Below are positions 51,011-60,280 of a stretch of 64,000 nucleotides of DNA, piece after piece. The position numbers were made by a program, and so were the translations under genes. The number at the start of each line of letters is the position of its first letter. The first letter of the stretch is position 1. The notes beneath the pieces were generated by a model. It saw only the letters and a list, made by a program, of their open reading frames with translations, was not told where the DNA came from and did not search any database. The DNA lies in assembly GCF_026242055.1 (NCBI RefSeq), contig NZ_JAPJDL010000001.1:62001-126000 (forward strand). The letters are read 5' to 3'. The DNA comes from Lentzea sp. NEAU-D7. GTDB lineage: Bacteria > Actinomycetota > Actinomycetes > Mycobacteriales > Pseudonocardiaceae.

Positions 51011-52615
51011 TTACTCCTCATGTCGGGGTGACGCGAATCTACCGACCGGTAACCGTCTCCACAACAGGCTCGCACCGATCAGTGACCCAGCCGCGACCCA
51101 GGCGAGCACAACGGGCGCAACGGGTGGGCCGAACGGGTCATCGGGCACTGCTCCGGGTACGCGGTAGAGCGCCAGGTCGGGCCCGTCGTGGACCTTCTCC
51201 AGCCGTGCCAGCAGGTTCTCGTCCACCCGGCCCGGTGTCCCGTGCTCGACCAGCACCCAGCCGACGCCGCTCAGGTCGCCGGCGCGCAGCCGCGCCGCCC
51301 GCGGGTCCTCCCCCGCCACGACCTTCCCGCCGACCCGCAGCGAGTCGTCCACGACGGTCGTGCCGGGCAGGTAGCGCGGCGCGGGGTCGAGCTGGGTGCG
51401 GCGGTCGTTCCAGTCGAACCTGCGGAACGCCGACAACGGGTACACCGCCACGTCGCCGGGCTGGTCGACGAGCTTCTCGCGCACCGCGGCCCAGTCCGCC
51501 GGGTAGTGGACAGGTTCGAGGCGCCCGAGACCGCCCCAGGCGAGATCCGGCAGCAACCCGAGCAGCAGCACGGCGACGAGCAGCCGCGCGCGCAGCCGTT
51601 CCACCGCGACCGCGAGCCCGATCGCGAACGGCAGCGCGAGCCACGCCACCCACTTCTGGCTGTCGCGCAGCAACCCGGCACCGGGCACGTGCTCGATCAG
51701 CGCCTCCAGCACCGCCACGCCCCCCGGCAGCACCGCGAGCAGGGCCAGCACCGCGCCGAGCACGCCCAGTCCCGCCAGCGGCCACACGGGCAGGCGTTTC
51801 GACAGCTCCCGCAGACCGAGGACCGCCGCTCCCAGGAGCAGCACCGTGAGCACGGGCAGCGCCGGGTTGGCCCGGCTCACCGGAACGACCTCGGCGTTCC
51901 AGATCCCGCCCAGCCCCAGCACGCTGAGCACCGGTCCGCCCCAGTTCTCCCCGCGCGCGCTGAACGCCTCGACACCGGCCGGGTCCGACAGCCCGTCGTG
52001 CAGCACGGAGGGCACCCACCACGGCGCGTTCAGAACGACGCCGATCGCCATGACCTGCCACGCCTTGCGACGTCCGGCGGTGGCCAGGGCGGTGCCCAGC
52101 GCGAGAAGGCCACCCGGCGCCGAGAGCACGGCGGGCAGGCTCGCGAGCACGAGCCGCGTCCACGCGTGCGGTTCGCCGGCGCGCATCCTCAGCCCGGCCA
52201 TCGCGACCCACGGCAGCGCCGCGTAGCCCAGCAGCAGCGTCCAGTGGCCGATGAAGAGCCGTTCGGCGACGTAGGCGTTCCACGAGTACGCCACGGCGGC
52301 CACGATCCGCACGCCGGTCTTGTCCGTCGGCACCAGCAGCCCGGCGCCCAGCGCACCGGCGAAGACGATCGCGAGCAGCGCCAGCTTCTGCAGCAGCTGA
52401 CCGGGGACCACCTGGGTCGCCAGCGCCACCACGGCGTCGACCGGAACCGCCCGCGGCAACGCGTCGCCGAGCCCGAACGCCGCGGCGTTCACCGGCTGCT
52501 CCGGCGTGAACACCATGTCGTAGACGAGGACGTAGCCCGGCCGCAGCACGGGGGCGAGGGCGGCCAGCGCCAGCATCGCGCACGTGGCGTAGAGCTTCGG
52601 TCCGTTCGGCCGCAC
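51011..52615 (-). CDS. Polytopic membrane protein of the envelope cluster (Rv0226c-like)
   Basis: 534 residues from GTG 52615, chosen for GGAGAGGGAGC just upstream. There are about ten hydrophobic segments across residues 10-380 (LYATCAMLALAALAPVLRPG; LLQKLALLAIVFAGALGAGL; LAWLALPFAIGLAVAVERLR among them). An external domain follows (DVAVYPLSAFRRFDWNDRRT; RYLPGTTVVDDSLRVGGKVV) and a last helix lies near the C-terminus. The first loop has the YDMVFTP pattern seen in GT-C-like proteins, where an Asp would be catalytic. Its gene order matches mycobacterial Rv0226c (from memory). Role: probably wall polysaccharide assembly; not proven to be a glycosyltransferase. Confidence 0.75.
   Translation of the reverse strand: MRPNGPKLYATCAMLALAALAPVLRPGYVLVYDMVFTPEQPVNAAAFGLGDALPRAVPVDAVVALATQVVPGQLLQKLALLAIVFAGALGAGLLVPTDKTGVRIVAAVAYSWNAYVAERLFIGHWTLLLGYAALPWVAMAGLRMRAGEPHAWTRLVLASLPAVLSAPGGLLALGTALATAGRRKAWQVMAIGVVLNAPWWVPSVLHDGLSDPAGVEAFSARGENWGGPVLSVLGLGGIWNAEVVPVSRANPALPVLTVLLLGAAVLGLRELSKRLPVWPLAGLGVLGAVLALLAVLPGGVAVLEALIEHVPGAGLLRDSQKWVAWLALPFAIGLAVAVERLRARLLVAVLLLGLLPDLAWGGLGRLEPVHYPADWAAVREKLVDQPGDVAVYPLSAFRRFDWNDRRTQLDPAPRYLPGTTVVDDSLRVGGKVVAGEDPRAARLRAGDLSGVGWVLVEHGTPGRVDENLLARLEKVHDGPDLALYRVPGAVPDDPFGPPVAPVVLAWVAAGSLIGASLLWRRLPVGRFASPRHEE
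51039..51053 (-). promoter_or_regulatory. Envelope-cluster dyad, copy E (inside a coding end)
   Basis: On the minus strand GTTACCGGTCGGTAG (51053-51039) contains TTACCG-GT-CGGTAG. It lies within the last codons of the large membrane protein gene and 32 bases before the DUF2613 start, so it could mark an internal promoter or be a coding coincidence. Confidence 0.35.
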
Positions 52616-52656
52616 TTGCTCCCTCTCCGGTCGCGCCGGGGCTACAGTCGCCGAAA

Positions 52657-52692
52657 CTACCGGCCAGTAGTACTCGCGGGTAGTGCTCGCGG
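52657..52692. promoter_or_regulatory. Envelope-cluster dyad, copy C, with tandem GTAGTRCTCGCGG repeats
   Basis: CTACCGGCCAGTAGT at 52657-52671 is the dyad (minus-strand CTACTG-GC-CGGTAG). It runs into two direct repeats, AGTAGTACTCGCGG (52666-52679) and CGGGTAGTGCTCGCGG (52677-52692). The second recurs exactly at 57934-57949. The region lies between the divergent membrane protein (52615) and flippase (52720) starts. Confidence 0.55.
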
Positions 52693-52719
52693 CAGACCCG
52701 GCCACCGGAAGGATCCCGC

Positions 52720-53895
52720 GTGTCCGCTCCGGCAACTACCACGACCCGCCTGGACGCCCTGCTGATCACGGGCGCACTGCTCGGCGCCAACGCCGCGAGC
52801 TACGTGCTGACCATCGCGGCCGCGCGAGCCCTGGCTCCCGCGATCTTCGGCGAGCTGAGCGCGCTGCTCGCGCTCGTGGTCATCGGTGTGGTGCCGGCGA
52901 TGAGCCTGCAGACCGTCGCCGCCCTGCGGGTGACGAGCCTCGGCCCGCGTCCCCTGTTCGGTCTGGGCCTGAGCGTGAGCGCGGGCATGACCGTGCTGAC
53001 CCTTGCCCTCGTGCCGCTGCTCGCCCGCCTGCTGCACCTCGACGGCCCGTGGCCGGTCGTGTGGCTCGCGCTGTCGCTGACCCCGCTCACGGTTCTCGGT
53101 GTCCTGCACGGGCTTCTGCAGGGCACGCACCGGTTCGGCGCGCTGGCGCTGCTGGTGTCGCTCGAAGGGCTCGGCAAGGTCGGTGGCGGCGTGATCGGGC
53201 TGTGGCTCTCCCCCTCCTCGGTCTCGGTGCTGGCGGGGACGGCCATCGGCTCGTTCCTGGTCGTGCTGACCGGGTGGCGGCTGTGCGGCGCTCCCCGCCC
53301 GGCGCGGCCGGCCGGCGGGGCCGAGGTGCTGCACGCGTCCCAGGCGATGCTGGCGCTGGTGCTGCTGGTGAACCTCGACCTCGTGCTCGCCCGGCACCAG
53401 CTCGCCGGTCAGGCGGGCGGCTACGCCGTGGGAGCGGTCGTCACGAAGATCGCGTACTGGTTGCCGCAGGCGGTGGGGGTGCTCGTGCTGCCCCGCATGG
53501 CCGACGCGGACGATCGCCGCCGAATGTTGCCGAAGGCCTTGGCGGTGTGCGCGGGCCTCGACGTGTTCGTGGTCGTGGGCTGCGCGCTGTTCGGGCCGCT
53601 CGGCGTGTCGCTGATCGGTGGCGCGAACTACCAGGGCGACGCGATCCCGTTGTGGCAGTTCGCTCTCGTCGGGTCGTGCCTCGCACTGGTGCAGCTGCTG
53701 CTGTTCTCCCGGATCGCGAGCGGCGACCGGCGGTCCACCGTCGCGGTGTGGATCGCGGTGGCCGCCGAGGTCGCGCTGATCACCCTGTGGCTCAACGGCT
53801 CCGTCGCCCAGGTCGTGACCGGCGCGCTGCTCGCCACGGCGGGCCTGGTGGTCGCGGGCACCGTCATCGAGGTCCGCGGCACCCGGCAGGCCTGA
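52720..53895 (+). CDS. Polysaccharide/lipid flippase-like membrane protein
   Basis: 391 residues from GTG 52720 with GGAAGGA upstream. It has about twelve helices in the MOP (Wzx/MviN-like) pattern: LLITGALLGANAASYVLTIA, IFGELSALLALVVIGVVPAM, LVLLVNLDLVLARHQLAGQA and GGYAVGAVVTKIAYWLPQAV. The ARHQLAGQAGGYAVG segment with a charged residue in the seventh helix is typical of polysaccharide export flippases. It is encoded between two wall-biosynthesis membrane proteins, so it may move a lipid-linked wall precursor across the membrane. Its stop overlaps none of the neighbours; aftD begins 1 base later on the other strand. Confidence 0.8.
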   Translation: MSAPATTTTRLDALLITGALLGANAASYVLTIAAARALAPAIFGELSALLALVVIGVVPAMSLQTVAALRVTSLGPRPLFGLGLSVSAGMTVLTLALVPLLARLLHLDGPWPVVWLALSLTPLTVLGVLHGLLQGTHRFGALALLVSLEGLGKVGGGVIGLWLSPSSVSVLAGTAIGSFLVVLTGWRLCGAPRPARPAGGAEVLHASQAMLALVLLVNLDLVLARHQLAGQAGGYAVGAVVTKIAYWLPQAVGVLVLPRMADADDRRRMLPKALAVCAGLDVFVVVGCALFGPLGVSLIGGANYQGDAIPLWQFALVGSCLALVQLLLFSRIASGDRRSTVAVWIAVAAEVALITLWLNGSVAQVVTGALLATAGLVVAGTVIEVRGTRQA

Positions 53896-56800
53896 TCACG
53901 GCGAGGTCGCGTCCCCGCGCGGACCGAACGGGCCGAACGCGGCCGCGACCACCGCCGAGACCGCCACCAGCAGAGCGGCCTGGACCAGCGGGACGTAGGC
54001 CCACTCCTGGCCGTGGCCGAGGATCCGGCCCAGGACCGCGACAGCCGATCCCAGCGCGATCCCGCTCACCGCGATCACCTTCGGCGCCGCCGCCCAGAAC
54101 TCGCGCGCCAGCAGGCACGCGATCACCGCCACGATCGGCAGCATGCCGCCGAGCACGGCCAGCAGCACGAGCATCGCGACCATCAGCCACCGGCTCTGCG
54201 ACGGTTCCACGAAGGTCACCCGCCGCCGCACGGGGACCGCGGCGAGCACGAGGACCGCCAGCACTCCGAGCGCGCCGATCAGCAGGCCCGTCCGGTACCG
54301 GGTGTCCGGGCCGAACTCCAGCGCCACCACGCCGCCGTCGCCCTCGGGCAGGACGTACCCCTGCCGCCAGCCGTCGACCCTGACCTTCTCCAGCACCTGC
54401 CCGTTCAGGGTCGCCGTCCAGCCGTCGTTGACGTTCTCCGACACCACGAGCAGTGCCCGCGCCCCCGGCGCGACGGTGACCTCCCGGTCCGTGGGGTCCC
54501 AGCTCCTCACGGCGACCTCACGGTGCGTCGCAACGGGTTTCGGCAGTTCGACGTGGGTGACGGAGACGTCCTGCACCACGAACGAATCGGACCGCGACGT
54601 GGTCAGCACGTGGTCGCCGGCCGGCAGCTCCAGGGCGGTCGCCAGGTCGTCGTCGCACAGCACCGCCTTCAGCGGGCGGTTGGCCACGACGTCACCGAGC
54701 ACGCCGGACACCGAGCTGTTGATCTTCTTGCCGTCGACGTCGATGACCGGGCCGCGGCCGCACGGCACGGTGAACGGTGTCGTCGCGGGCACCGGCTTCA
54801 GCACGCCGTCGAGGGCGGGCACCCGCAGCTCACCGATCTCGGCCGGACCCACACCGCTCGACTCGCGCACGACGAGCTCGAGCTTCTCGGTGTCCGCCGG
54901 CCTGATCGTGACGAGACCGTCCGCGCCCACGCGCACGACCTCGGTGCCCGCGTCGGTGCGCACCTCCAGCTCGACGGGTGTTCTCGCTCCTCGCGCGCCC
55001 TCGAACCGGAACTCCGACAGCGTGCGCTTTCCCTTCCAGACCAGCGTCAGCGTCGGCCGCAGGTCCGTCACGTCCGGCACCCACGAGGTGCCGGCGTCAC
55101 CGTCCACAGCGGACAGCGGGCTCGCCGCGACGTCGCCCGCGAGCGAGGTGGACCCCGTGATCGTCAGCCCCTCCGGCGACACCGGGTTCTTCGCGCCGGC
55201 GGCAGGCACGACCGTGGCGTTCACCGCGAACTTCCCGTCGGCCGAGGTGCGGAACAACCGCGTGAGCCCGTTGACCTCCTCGCCGAAGCGGGACAGCGAC
55301 GAGTCGCACCGCACCGCGCCGTCGGTCCGGTAGCAGGCCGGACGCGACTGGCTGCCGCGGGTGAACGAGAAACCCGGCTTCGCCGCCTCCCGGTCGCGCG
55401 GCACGCGCAGCGCCCTCTGCGCCGTCATGCCCGGCACGCTCAGCTCCTTCACGCCCACGTTGCCGTCCTGCCGGTCGGCGGCGACACCGAGGACGGTGAC
55501 GCGCACGCTGCCGGTGAGGCCGGCGCGCACGGGGTAGGCGTGCGGGCCGCCGCCGGACGGGACGTCGTGCTCGCTGTCCCCCGCGTCGGTGGTGAGCCTG
55601 ATCCGGGTGACCGCCCAGCCCACCCGCAGGTCGTCGACCAGGTCGAGCGTCACCTCCCCGACCGAGCGCGGGGTGTCGAGGTCGATCTCCAGCCACTGCC
55701 CGACGGGGCCGGTGAAGCTCGACGAGTGCCACGCGGACCCGCCGTCGCCGTCCACCGCCGCGAACGGCGAGTTCGCCGGGTCGATCGCCCCCGCCGCATC
55801 GGCGTACGCGGTCGACGTGGACGCCCGCACGGCCCGGATGCCGCGGTACTCCGCGACGGTCTGGTGCACGGTGTCCTGGAACGGCGACACGTCCAGCGCG
55901 ACGCGTCCCTGCCGGGACGCCTCGTCCGCGGACATCGTCTGGCTGAGGTTGTCGGACACCCTGCCGACGTTGCGCTCCTTGCGCCTGAGGCCGTCGGTGA
56001 CGAGCAGCTCCCCGCTGCGCCCCGCGGCGTCGCCGGCGAGGACGACGGGCTGGTCCGCCTTGACCAACCCCTGGGACAGCAACGGCAGCAACGACTCCGG
56101 CCCGCCGCTCACCGTCGGCACGTCCGCCTCGCCGACGGCGGTGACGACCGGGACCGCCCGCTTCACCTCGAAGACCTCCAGCGCGTTCCCGGTCGCGGTG
56201 GCGTCGACCGAGCTGACGAGCCGCTGGTCGCCCATCCGCACCTCGGGCCCGAACTGGGCGACGCGCTCGATGCCGGGGGATCCCTGCAGCGCCTGCCGCA
56301 GCACGGTGAGCGGCGGCGAACCCGTCGGTTCACGCGCGATGTCGTTGCGCAGCAGCAGGTACCGGTATCCCCCTCGCGCGAGGAAGTCCGCCAGCCCGGC
56401 CGAGCCGCGCCCGTCCGCGAGCGCGTCGTAGACGGCGTCCATGTACCGGGTGTTGCCCTCGGACCCGAGCGGTACCTGGTTGCGCACCGCCCACGGGGCC
56501 TCCGCGAGCGACTGCATCGGCTCGTCCACGGTCCTGCCCCAGGTGTACTGCCCGAAACCGGTGGCGGGCAGCAACAGCGTCCTCGCCCTGCCGTCCTGTT
56601 CCGCGAGCCATCCCGCCGCCTCGCGCCAGTGGCCCGGCACGTCGGACCACCCCGGGCCGGGCCGCAGGGTGAGCAGCCACGCGGGTGCCGCGACGACCGC
56701 GATCAGCACCAGGGCCACCGCCGTCCGGGTCCGCCGCCGCCAGTGCTCCGGAGCGGCCCGCAGACCGGCCGGACGCGACAGGTGCAGCCCGTGGACGAAC

Positions 56801-57933
56801 CCGAGCACCAGGCACAACCGCAGCACCGGTTCGAACTTGTGCACGTTGCGCAGGGGCGCGAGCGGCCCGTCCAGGAGTCCGCGCACCACCTCGGCGAGCG
56901 GCGAGTCGAGCGATCCCACATATCCGACGGTCAGCAGCGTCAGCCCCGCCAGCGTGCCGAGCACCAGGAACCGGCGTTCCGGCAGGCCCAGCCGGGCCAG
57001 TCCGACGACGCCGATCAGCGCCACCAGCGCGGTACCGGCCATCAGCACCGGGTTGTCGACCAGGAGGAAGCCGTTGGGCCACCACGGTTCGCCCTGGAGC
57101 ACGTAGGCGACCCACTGGTTCGTCCCGCGCAGCACCTGGAACAGCGACATGGGCGCGGTGGTGTTCGCCGCCGACTCGATGTAGTCGAGGAACGGCAGGC
57201 TGTACCGCCCGAGCAGCAGCAGCGGGAAGATCCACCACAGCGCGACCGCGATGACGCAGCCGCACCACCACAGCACCAGCTTCACGTGCGCGCGGTTCCA
57301 CTTGCGCGTCAGCAGCCAGATGCCCGGGAGGACCAGTGCCATCACGACCATCGCGCCGTTGACGCCGCCCATGCCCAGCACCGCGAGCGCGGACAGCGCC
57401 GCCGCCCGGCGGGGCGACCCGGACCGGTCTGCCAGCACCAGTGGCAGCAGCACCCACGGCAACATGACGGCGGGCAGCATCTCCGCGGACAGCGGCCCGA
57501 TCTCGGTCAGCACCCGAGGGGCCAGCGCGTAGGCCAGCGCACCGGCGTACCTCGTCGGCTCCTGGCCGATGCCGAGCGCGCGGGCCAGCCGCAGCACCCC
57601 GTAGAACGCGAGGCAGAGCAGCAGCGCGCACCAGAGCCGCTGGGTGATCCACGCGGGCAGGCCGAGGACCTGGCCGGCCGCGAAGAACGGCCCCATCGGG
57701 AAGAAGTAGCCGTAGGCCTGGTTCTGCAACTCACCGGCCGTGGCCGCGGGATTCCACAGGTGCAGCGCCCTGCCCAGGAACCCGACCGGGTTGACGGCCA
57801 GGTCCAGCTTGGTGTCGAACGTGGCCGTTCCGAAGCGCTGGGCGAACGACAGCACCGCGAGTGCGAGGAGCACCCACGTCGTCGGGTTCCGATGTGCGAT
57901 CTTCAGGCTCTTGATGGCGCAGGAAGTTACCAC
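53896..57933 (-). CDS. aftD: AftD-type alpha-(1->3)-arabinofuranosyltransferase
   Basis: 1345 residues from GTG 57933 (an earlier frame start at 58092 is out of character). The N-terminal third is polytopic, with the first external loop ATFDTKLDLAVNPVGFLGRA supplying the GT-C acidic pair, and further helices to about residue 440. The long external part carries carbohydrate-binding-like domains, including a discoidin-type segment near residues 720-830 (SPFAAVDGDGGSAWHSSSFT, GQWLEIDLDTPRSVGEVTLD). Several C-terminal helices follow (from about 1250). Length and order match mycobacterial AftD, which adds arabinose from decaprenyl phosphoarabinose to arabinogalactan or lipoarabinomannan. Its presence implies an arabinan-containing wall. 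The dyad motif overlaps its start. Confidence 0.9.
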   Translation of the reverse strand: MVTSCAIKSLKIAHRNPTTWVLLALAVLSFAQRFGTATFDTKLDLAVNPVGFLGRALHLWNPAATAGELQNQAYGYFFPMGPFFAAGQVLGLPAWITQRLWCALLLCLAFYGVLRLARALGIGQEPTRYAGALAYALAPRVLTEIGPLSAEMLPAVMLPWVLLPLVLADRSGSPRRAAALSALAVLGMGGVNGAMVVMALVLPGIWLLTRKWNRAHVKLVLWWCGCVIAVALWWIFPLLLLGRYSLPFLDYIESAANTTAPMSLFQVLRGTNQWVAYVLQGEPWWPNGFLLVDNPVLMAGTALVALIGVVGLARLGLPERRFLVLGTLAGLTLLTVGYVGSLDSPLAEVVRGLLDGPLAPLRNVHKFEPVLRLCLVLGFVHGLHLSRPAGLRAAPEHWRRRTRTAVALVLIAVVAAPAWLLTLRPGPGWSDVPGHWREAAGWLAEQDGRARTLLLPATGFGQYTWGRTVDEPMQSLAEAPWAVRNQVPLGSEGNTRYMDAVYDALADGRGSAGLADFLARGGYRYLLLRNDIAREPTGSPPLTVLRQALQGSPGIERVAQFGPEVRMGDQRLVSSVDATATGNALEVFEVKRAVPVVTAVGEADVPTVSGGPESLLPLLSQGLVKADQPVVLAGDAAGRSGELLVTDGLRRKERNVGRVSDNLSQTMSADEASRQGRVALDVSPFQDTVHQTVAEYRGIRAVRASTSTAYADAAGAIDPANSPFAAVDGDGGSAWHSSSFTGPVGQWLEIDLDTPRSVGEVTLDLVDDLRVGWAVTRIRLTTDAGDSEHDVPSGGGPHAYPVRAGLTGSVRVTVLGVAADRQDGNVGVKELSVPGMTAQRALRVPRDREAAKPGFSFTRGSQSRPACYRTDGAVRCDSSLSRFGEEVNGLTRLFRTSADGKFAVNATVVPAAGAKNPVSPEGLTITGSTSLAGDVAASPLSAVDGDAGTSWVPDVTDLRPTLTLVWKGKRTLSEFRFEGARGARTPVELEVRTDAGTEVVRVGADGLVTIRPADTEKLELVVRESSGVGPAEIGELRVPALDGVLKPVPATTPFTVPCGRGPVIDVDGKKINSSVSGVLGDVVANRPLKAVLCDDDLATALELPAGDHVLTTSRSDSFVVQDVSVTHVELPKPVATHREVAVRSWDPTDREVTVAPGARALLVVSENVNDGWTATLNGQVLEKVRVDGWRQGYVLPEGDGGVVALEFGPDTRYRTGLLIGALGVLAVLVLAAVPVRRRVTFVEPSQSRWLMVAMLVLLAVLGGMLPIVAVIACLLAREFWAAAPKVIAVSGIALGSAVAVLGRILGHGQEWAYVPLVQAALLVAVSAVVAAAFGPFGPRGDATSP

Positions 57934-57949
57934 CGGGTAGTGCTCGCGG
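57926..57949. promoter_or_regulatory. Envelope-cluster dyad, copy D, with the shared 16-base repeat
   Basis: GTTACCACCGGGTAG (57926-57940) is the dyad with one change (TTACCA-CC-GGGTAG). CGGGTAGTGCTCGCGG (57934-57949) is identical to 52677-52692. It lies over the aftD start and 61 bases before the divergent methyltransferase gene. Confidence 0.5.
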
Positions 57950-58009
57950 GCGACTGTCGCTATCTTGGGCCACCACGACCGTTCTGGGGCCGGTACCAGG
58001 CAGGTGGCG

Positions 58010-58720
58010 ATGACTTCTCCGACCACGTTCGAACAGGCGTGGGAACTGGGCGACCAGGTTCCCGGGTGGTTGACAGTTGACCAGGCGACCATGTTGTGGA
58101 GAGCCGCCCTGCGGCTCGGTCCCGGCGCGCGGATCGTCGAGATCGGCAGTCACCAGGGAAGATCCACCACCGTGCTGGGCATCGCGGCGCGCTCCGTCGG
58201 GGCGACCGTGGTCGCCGTGGACCCGTTCGTCGAGGGCAGGCTGTTCGGCGGCACCCCCACCCGCGTGCGGTTCGAGAAGAACCTCGCCCGCGCGGGCCTG
58301 ACCGACGTCGTGCGGCTCGAAGCCGAGTACAGCACCGCGTTGCGCCGGGAGTGGGACGAGCGCATCGACCTGCTGTACATCGACGGCAAGCACGACTACT
58401 GGACCTACACCGACGACATGCTGTGGTCGGAGAATCTCGTTCCCAACGGCGAGATCCTGGTCCACGACGCCTTCTCGTCCATCGGGGTCACCGCGGGCAT
58501 CCTGGTGAAGGTGCTGTGCGGCAACCGGTACGTGTACGTGGACCGGGCGGGTTCTCTCGCGCGCTTCCGTTTGACGCAGCCCGGCTGGGCCGATCGCAGG
58601 CGGGTGCTCGCCGAGATGCCCTGGTTCGCCCGCAACGTGTGGATCAAGGTTCTGCTCCGCCTGCGGTTGCGGCCGGTCGCGCGGCTCTTCGGCCACGACG
58701 GCCCGTACGACCCGTACTGA
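58010..58720 (+). CDS. Class I SAM-dependent methyltransferase (Methyltransf_24 type)
   Basis: 236 residues from ATG 58010; the frame extends to 57965 but that part overlaps regulatory DNA. VEIGSHQGRSTTVLGIAARS is the SAM-binding motif with the serine-threonine turn of the Methyltransf_24 group. VVAVDPF, IDLLYIDGKHDYWTYTDDML and NGEILVHDAFSSIGVTAGIL complete the fold. These enzymes often methylate sugars or act in cephalosporin/macrolide-type modification; here the wall context suggests a polysaccharide or glycolipid. It is divergent from aftD across a short region containing the dyad. The basic tail (RLRLRPVARLFGHDGP) might touch the membrane. Confidence 0.82.
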   Translation: MTSPTTFEQAWELGDQVPGWLTVDQATMLWRAALRLGPGARIVEIGSHQGRSTTVLGIAARSVGATVVAVDPFVEGRLFGGTPTRVRFEKNLARAGLTDVVRLEAEYSTALRREWDERIDLLYIDGKHDYWTYTDDMLWSENLVPNGEILVHDAFSSIGVTAGILVKVLCGNRYVYVDRAGSLARFRLTQPGWADRRRVLAEMPWFARNVWIKVLLRLRLRPVARLFGHDGPYDPY

Positions 58721-58729
58721 CGCTCTGCG

Positions 58730-60280
58730 CTACTGGGGGCGGCAAGCAGGCGGCTGGCAGAGCATCGTGCTCAGCGCCTGCGCGAAGATGTCGCTGATGC
58801 CGGCGGGATCGGCGGTGGTGAAGGCCCGGCCGCCGGTCGCGTCGGCGATCCTCGTCAGTTCGTCGACGTCGACGTCCGGGCCCATGCCGATCGCGATGAC
58901 GGGCAGCGGCCTGCGCTTGTCCTGCAGCTTGGCCAGTTCGTCCAGCAGCTCCCGCTGGCTGATCGAGTCGGGGTCCTCGTTGCGGCCGTCGGTCATGATC
59001 GCGACGATGTTGATGCGGCCGAGCTCCCAGTTCTTCCGCGCCTCCCGGTAGGCGGCCAGCGTGGTGTCGTAGAGGCCCGTGGCCCCGTTCGCGGTCGCCC
59101 GGGTCGCGCGGACCGCGGCGACGGCCTGGCCGCTCGCGAGGTGCTCCTTGACGGACGCGAAGGGGATGATCTCCTTGTAGTCCTTGTCTCCGTCCAGCCT
59201 GGTGGAGAACTTCCACAGGCCGATCTGCGTGCCGGGCTTGAACATGCCGAGGCCGCGTTCGGCCGCGCCGACGGCCAGCGCCATCCGCGTGGTTCCCGTC
59301 CTGGGCACGAGCTGGTTCATCGAGCCCGACACGTCCAGGACACCCAGCACCCGCGCGGTCAGCGTGAGCCCGCTCCACAGGCGCAACGTCTCGTCCACGA
59401 AACCCTGGTCCAGACCGGCTGCCTTGTCGTCGGGCGCGCGCAGGCCGAACCTGTCGAAGCCGGTGGCGGACCGCAGCCGCGCCAGGAACTTCTCCGCCCC
59501 TGCCCGCTGCGCCTCGTTCGCATCGGGCAGCACGACGTACGGGAAGTCCAGCGGTGGCAACGGGTTCTCCGACGCGACCGCCGTCAGCCGGCTCGTGCCG
59601 GGCGTGGAGTTGTGCCGTTCGAGAGCCTGTTCGGACGTGGGGAACACGTCGAGCGGCCGGGCGAACAGGTCCTCGGCCCGCTCGGAGTAGTCGGCGGACA
59701 CGGGCCTGATGGCGGCGACCGTCGCCGCCGCGGGATCCTTCTCCGCCGACGCGAGCCCGCGCAGCGCCAGCAACGCCGACAGGCTGGCCGGATCCCTGGC
59801 CGGATCGGCGATGCCCGCGACCGCGGTGGCACCGGGCCCGATCAGCTCCCGCCAGGTCCGCCCCTTCACGGACTCCTTGGCGGCGAGCACGACCGGCGAC
59901 AGCGCCACGGAGATGCCCGCCTCGGGCACCCGCCACGCACCGGAGTCCCGCGCCTGCCGCAACCACATCGTCGACTCGGGCACCCAGACCGAGGGCGAGG
60001 TCTGGCCGGCGACGAGCCGGGTCATCGTCTCGCGCGCGGGTTCGGCCTTGACCTCGACTCGGTAACAGTCGTCGTCCGCCGCGCCCAGCCCCTCCGCGAC
60101 CTCGCTCAGGGCCGGCGCGACCGCGGGGGCCGCGGTGACGAGGACCGTCGCCGGATCCGTGCAGCGGGTCGCGTTGAGCCGGTCTAGGACGGCGTCACCG
60201 CCGATCCAGGCGACGACCGACAACACGAGCAGCACCGAGAGCCCGACGACGGGCGCTGTCACCCGCCGTGGTCTCACCAT
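58730..60280 (-). CDS. Solute-binding-protein-like plus von Willebrand factor A domain protein
   Basis: 516 residues from ATG 60280. One N-terminal helix (VVGLSVLLVLSVVAWIGGDA) anchors or exports it. Residues about 45-290 resemble a periplasmic-type solute-binding domain (VLVTAAPAVAPALSEVAEGL, SPVVLAAKESVKGRTWRELI). Residues about 305-505 form a VWA domain with a complete MIDAS: DVSGS (about D315), the Thr in GATGLYDTT and the Asp in IMTDGRNED. C-terminal Cys residues (LCQPPACRPQ) may pair. The fused layout is found in actinobacterial proteins of unknown role; binding of a metal-dependent partner on the outside is inferred. The methyltransferase gene ends 10 bases away, convergent. Confidence 0.75.
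   Translation of the reverse strand: MVRPRRVTAPVVGLSVLLVLSVVAWIGGDAVLDRLNATRCTDPATVLVTAAPAVAPALSEVAEGLGAADDDCYRVEVKAEPARETMTRLVAGQTSPSVWVPESTMWLRQARDSGAWRVPEAGISVALSPVVLAAKESVKGRTWRELIGPGATAVAGIADPARDPASLSALLALRGLASAEKDPAAATVAAIRPVSADYSERAEDLFARPLDVFPTSEQALERHNSTPGTSRLTAVASENPLPPLDFPYVVLPDANEAQRAGAEKFLARLRSATGFDRFGLRAPDDKAAGLDQGFVDETLRLWSGLTLTARVLGVLDVSGSMNQLVPRTGTTRMALAVGAAERGLGMFKPGTQIGLWKFSTRLDGDKDYKEIIPFASVKEHLASGQAVAAVRATRATANGATGLYDTTLAAYREARKNWELGRINIVAIMTDGRNEDPDSISQRELLDELAKLQDKRRPLPVIAIGMGPDVDVDELTRIADATGGRAFTTADPAGISDIFAQALSTMLCQPPACRPQ

Noticed and set aside
54013..58080. Long plus-strand open frame opposite aftD
   Set aside because: Low-complexity Arg/His/Gly/Asp composition, no start signal or family motif; the minus-strand aftD frame has membrane helices and known motifs throughout.
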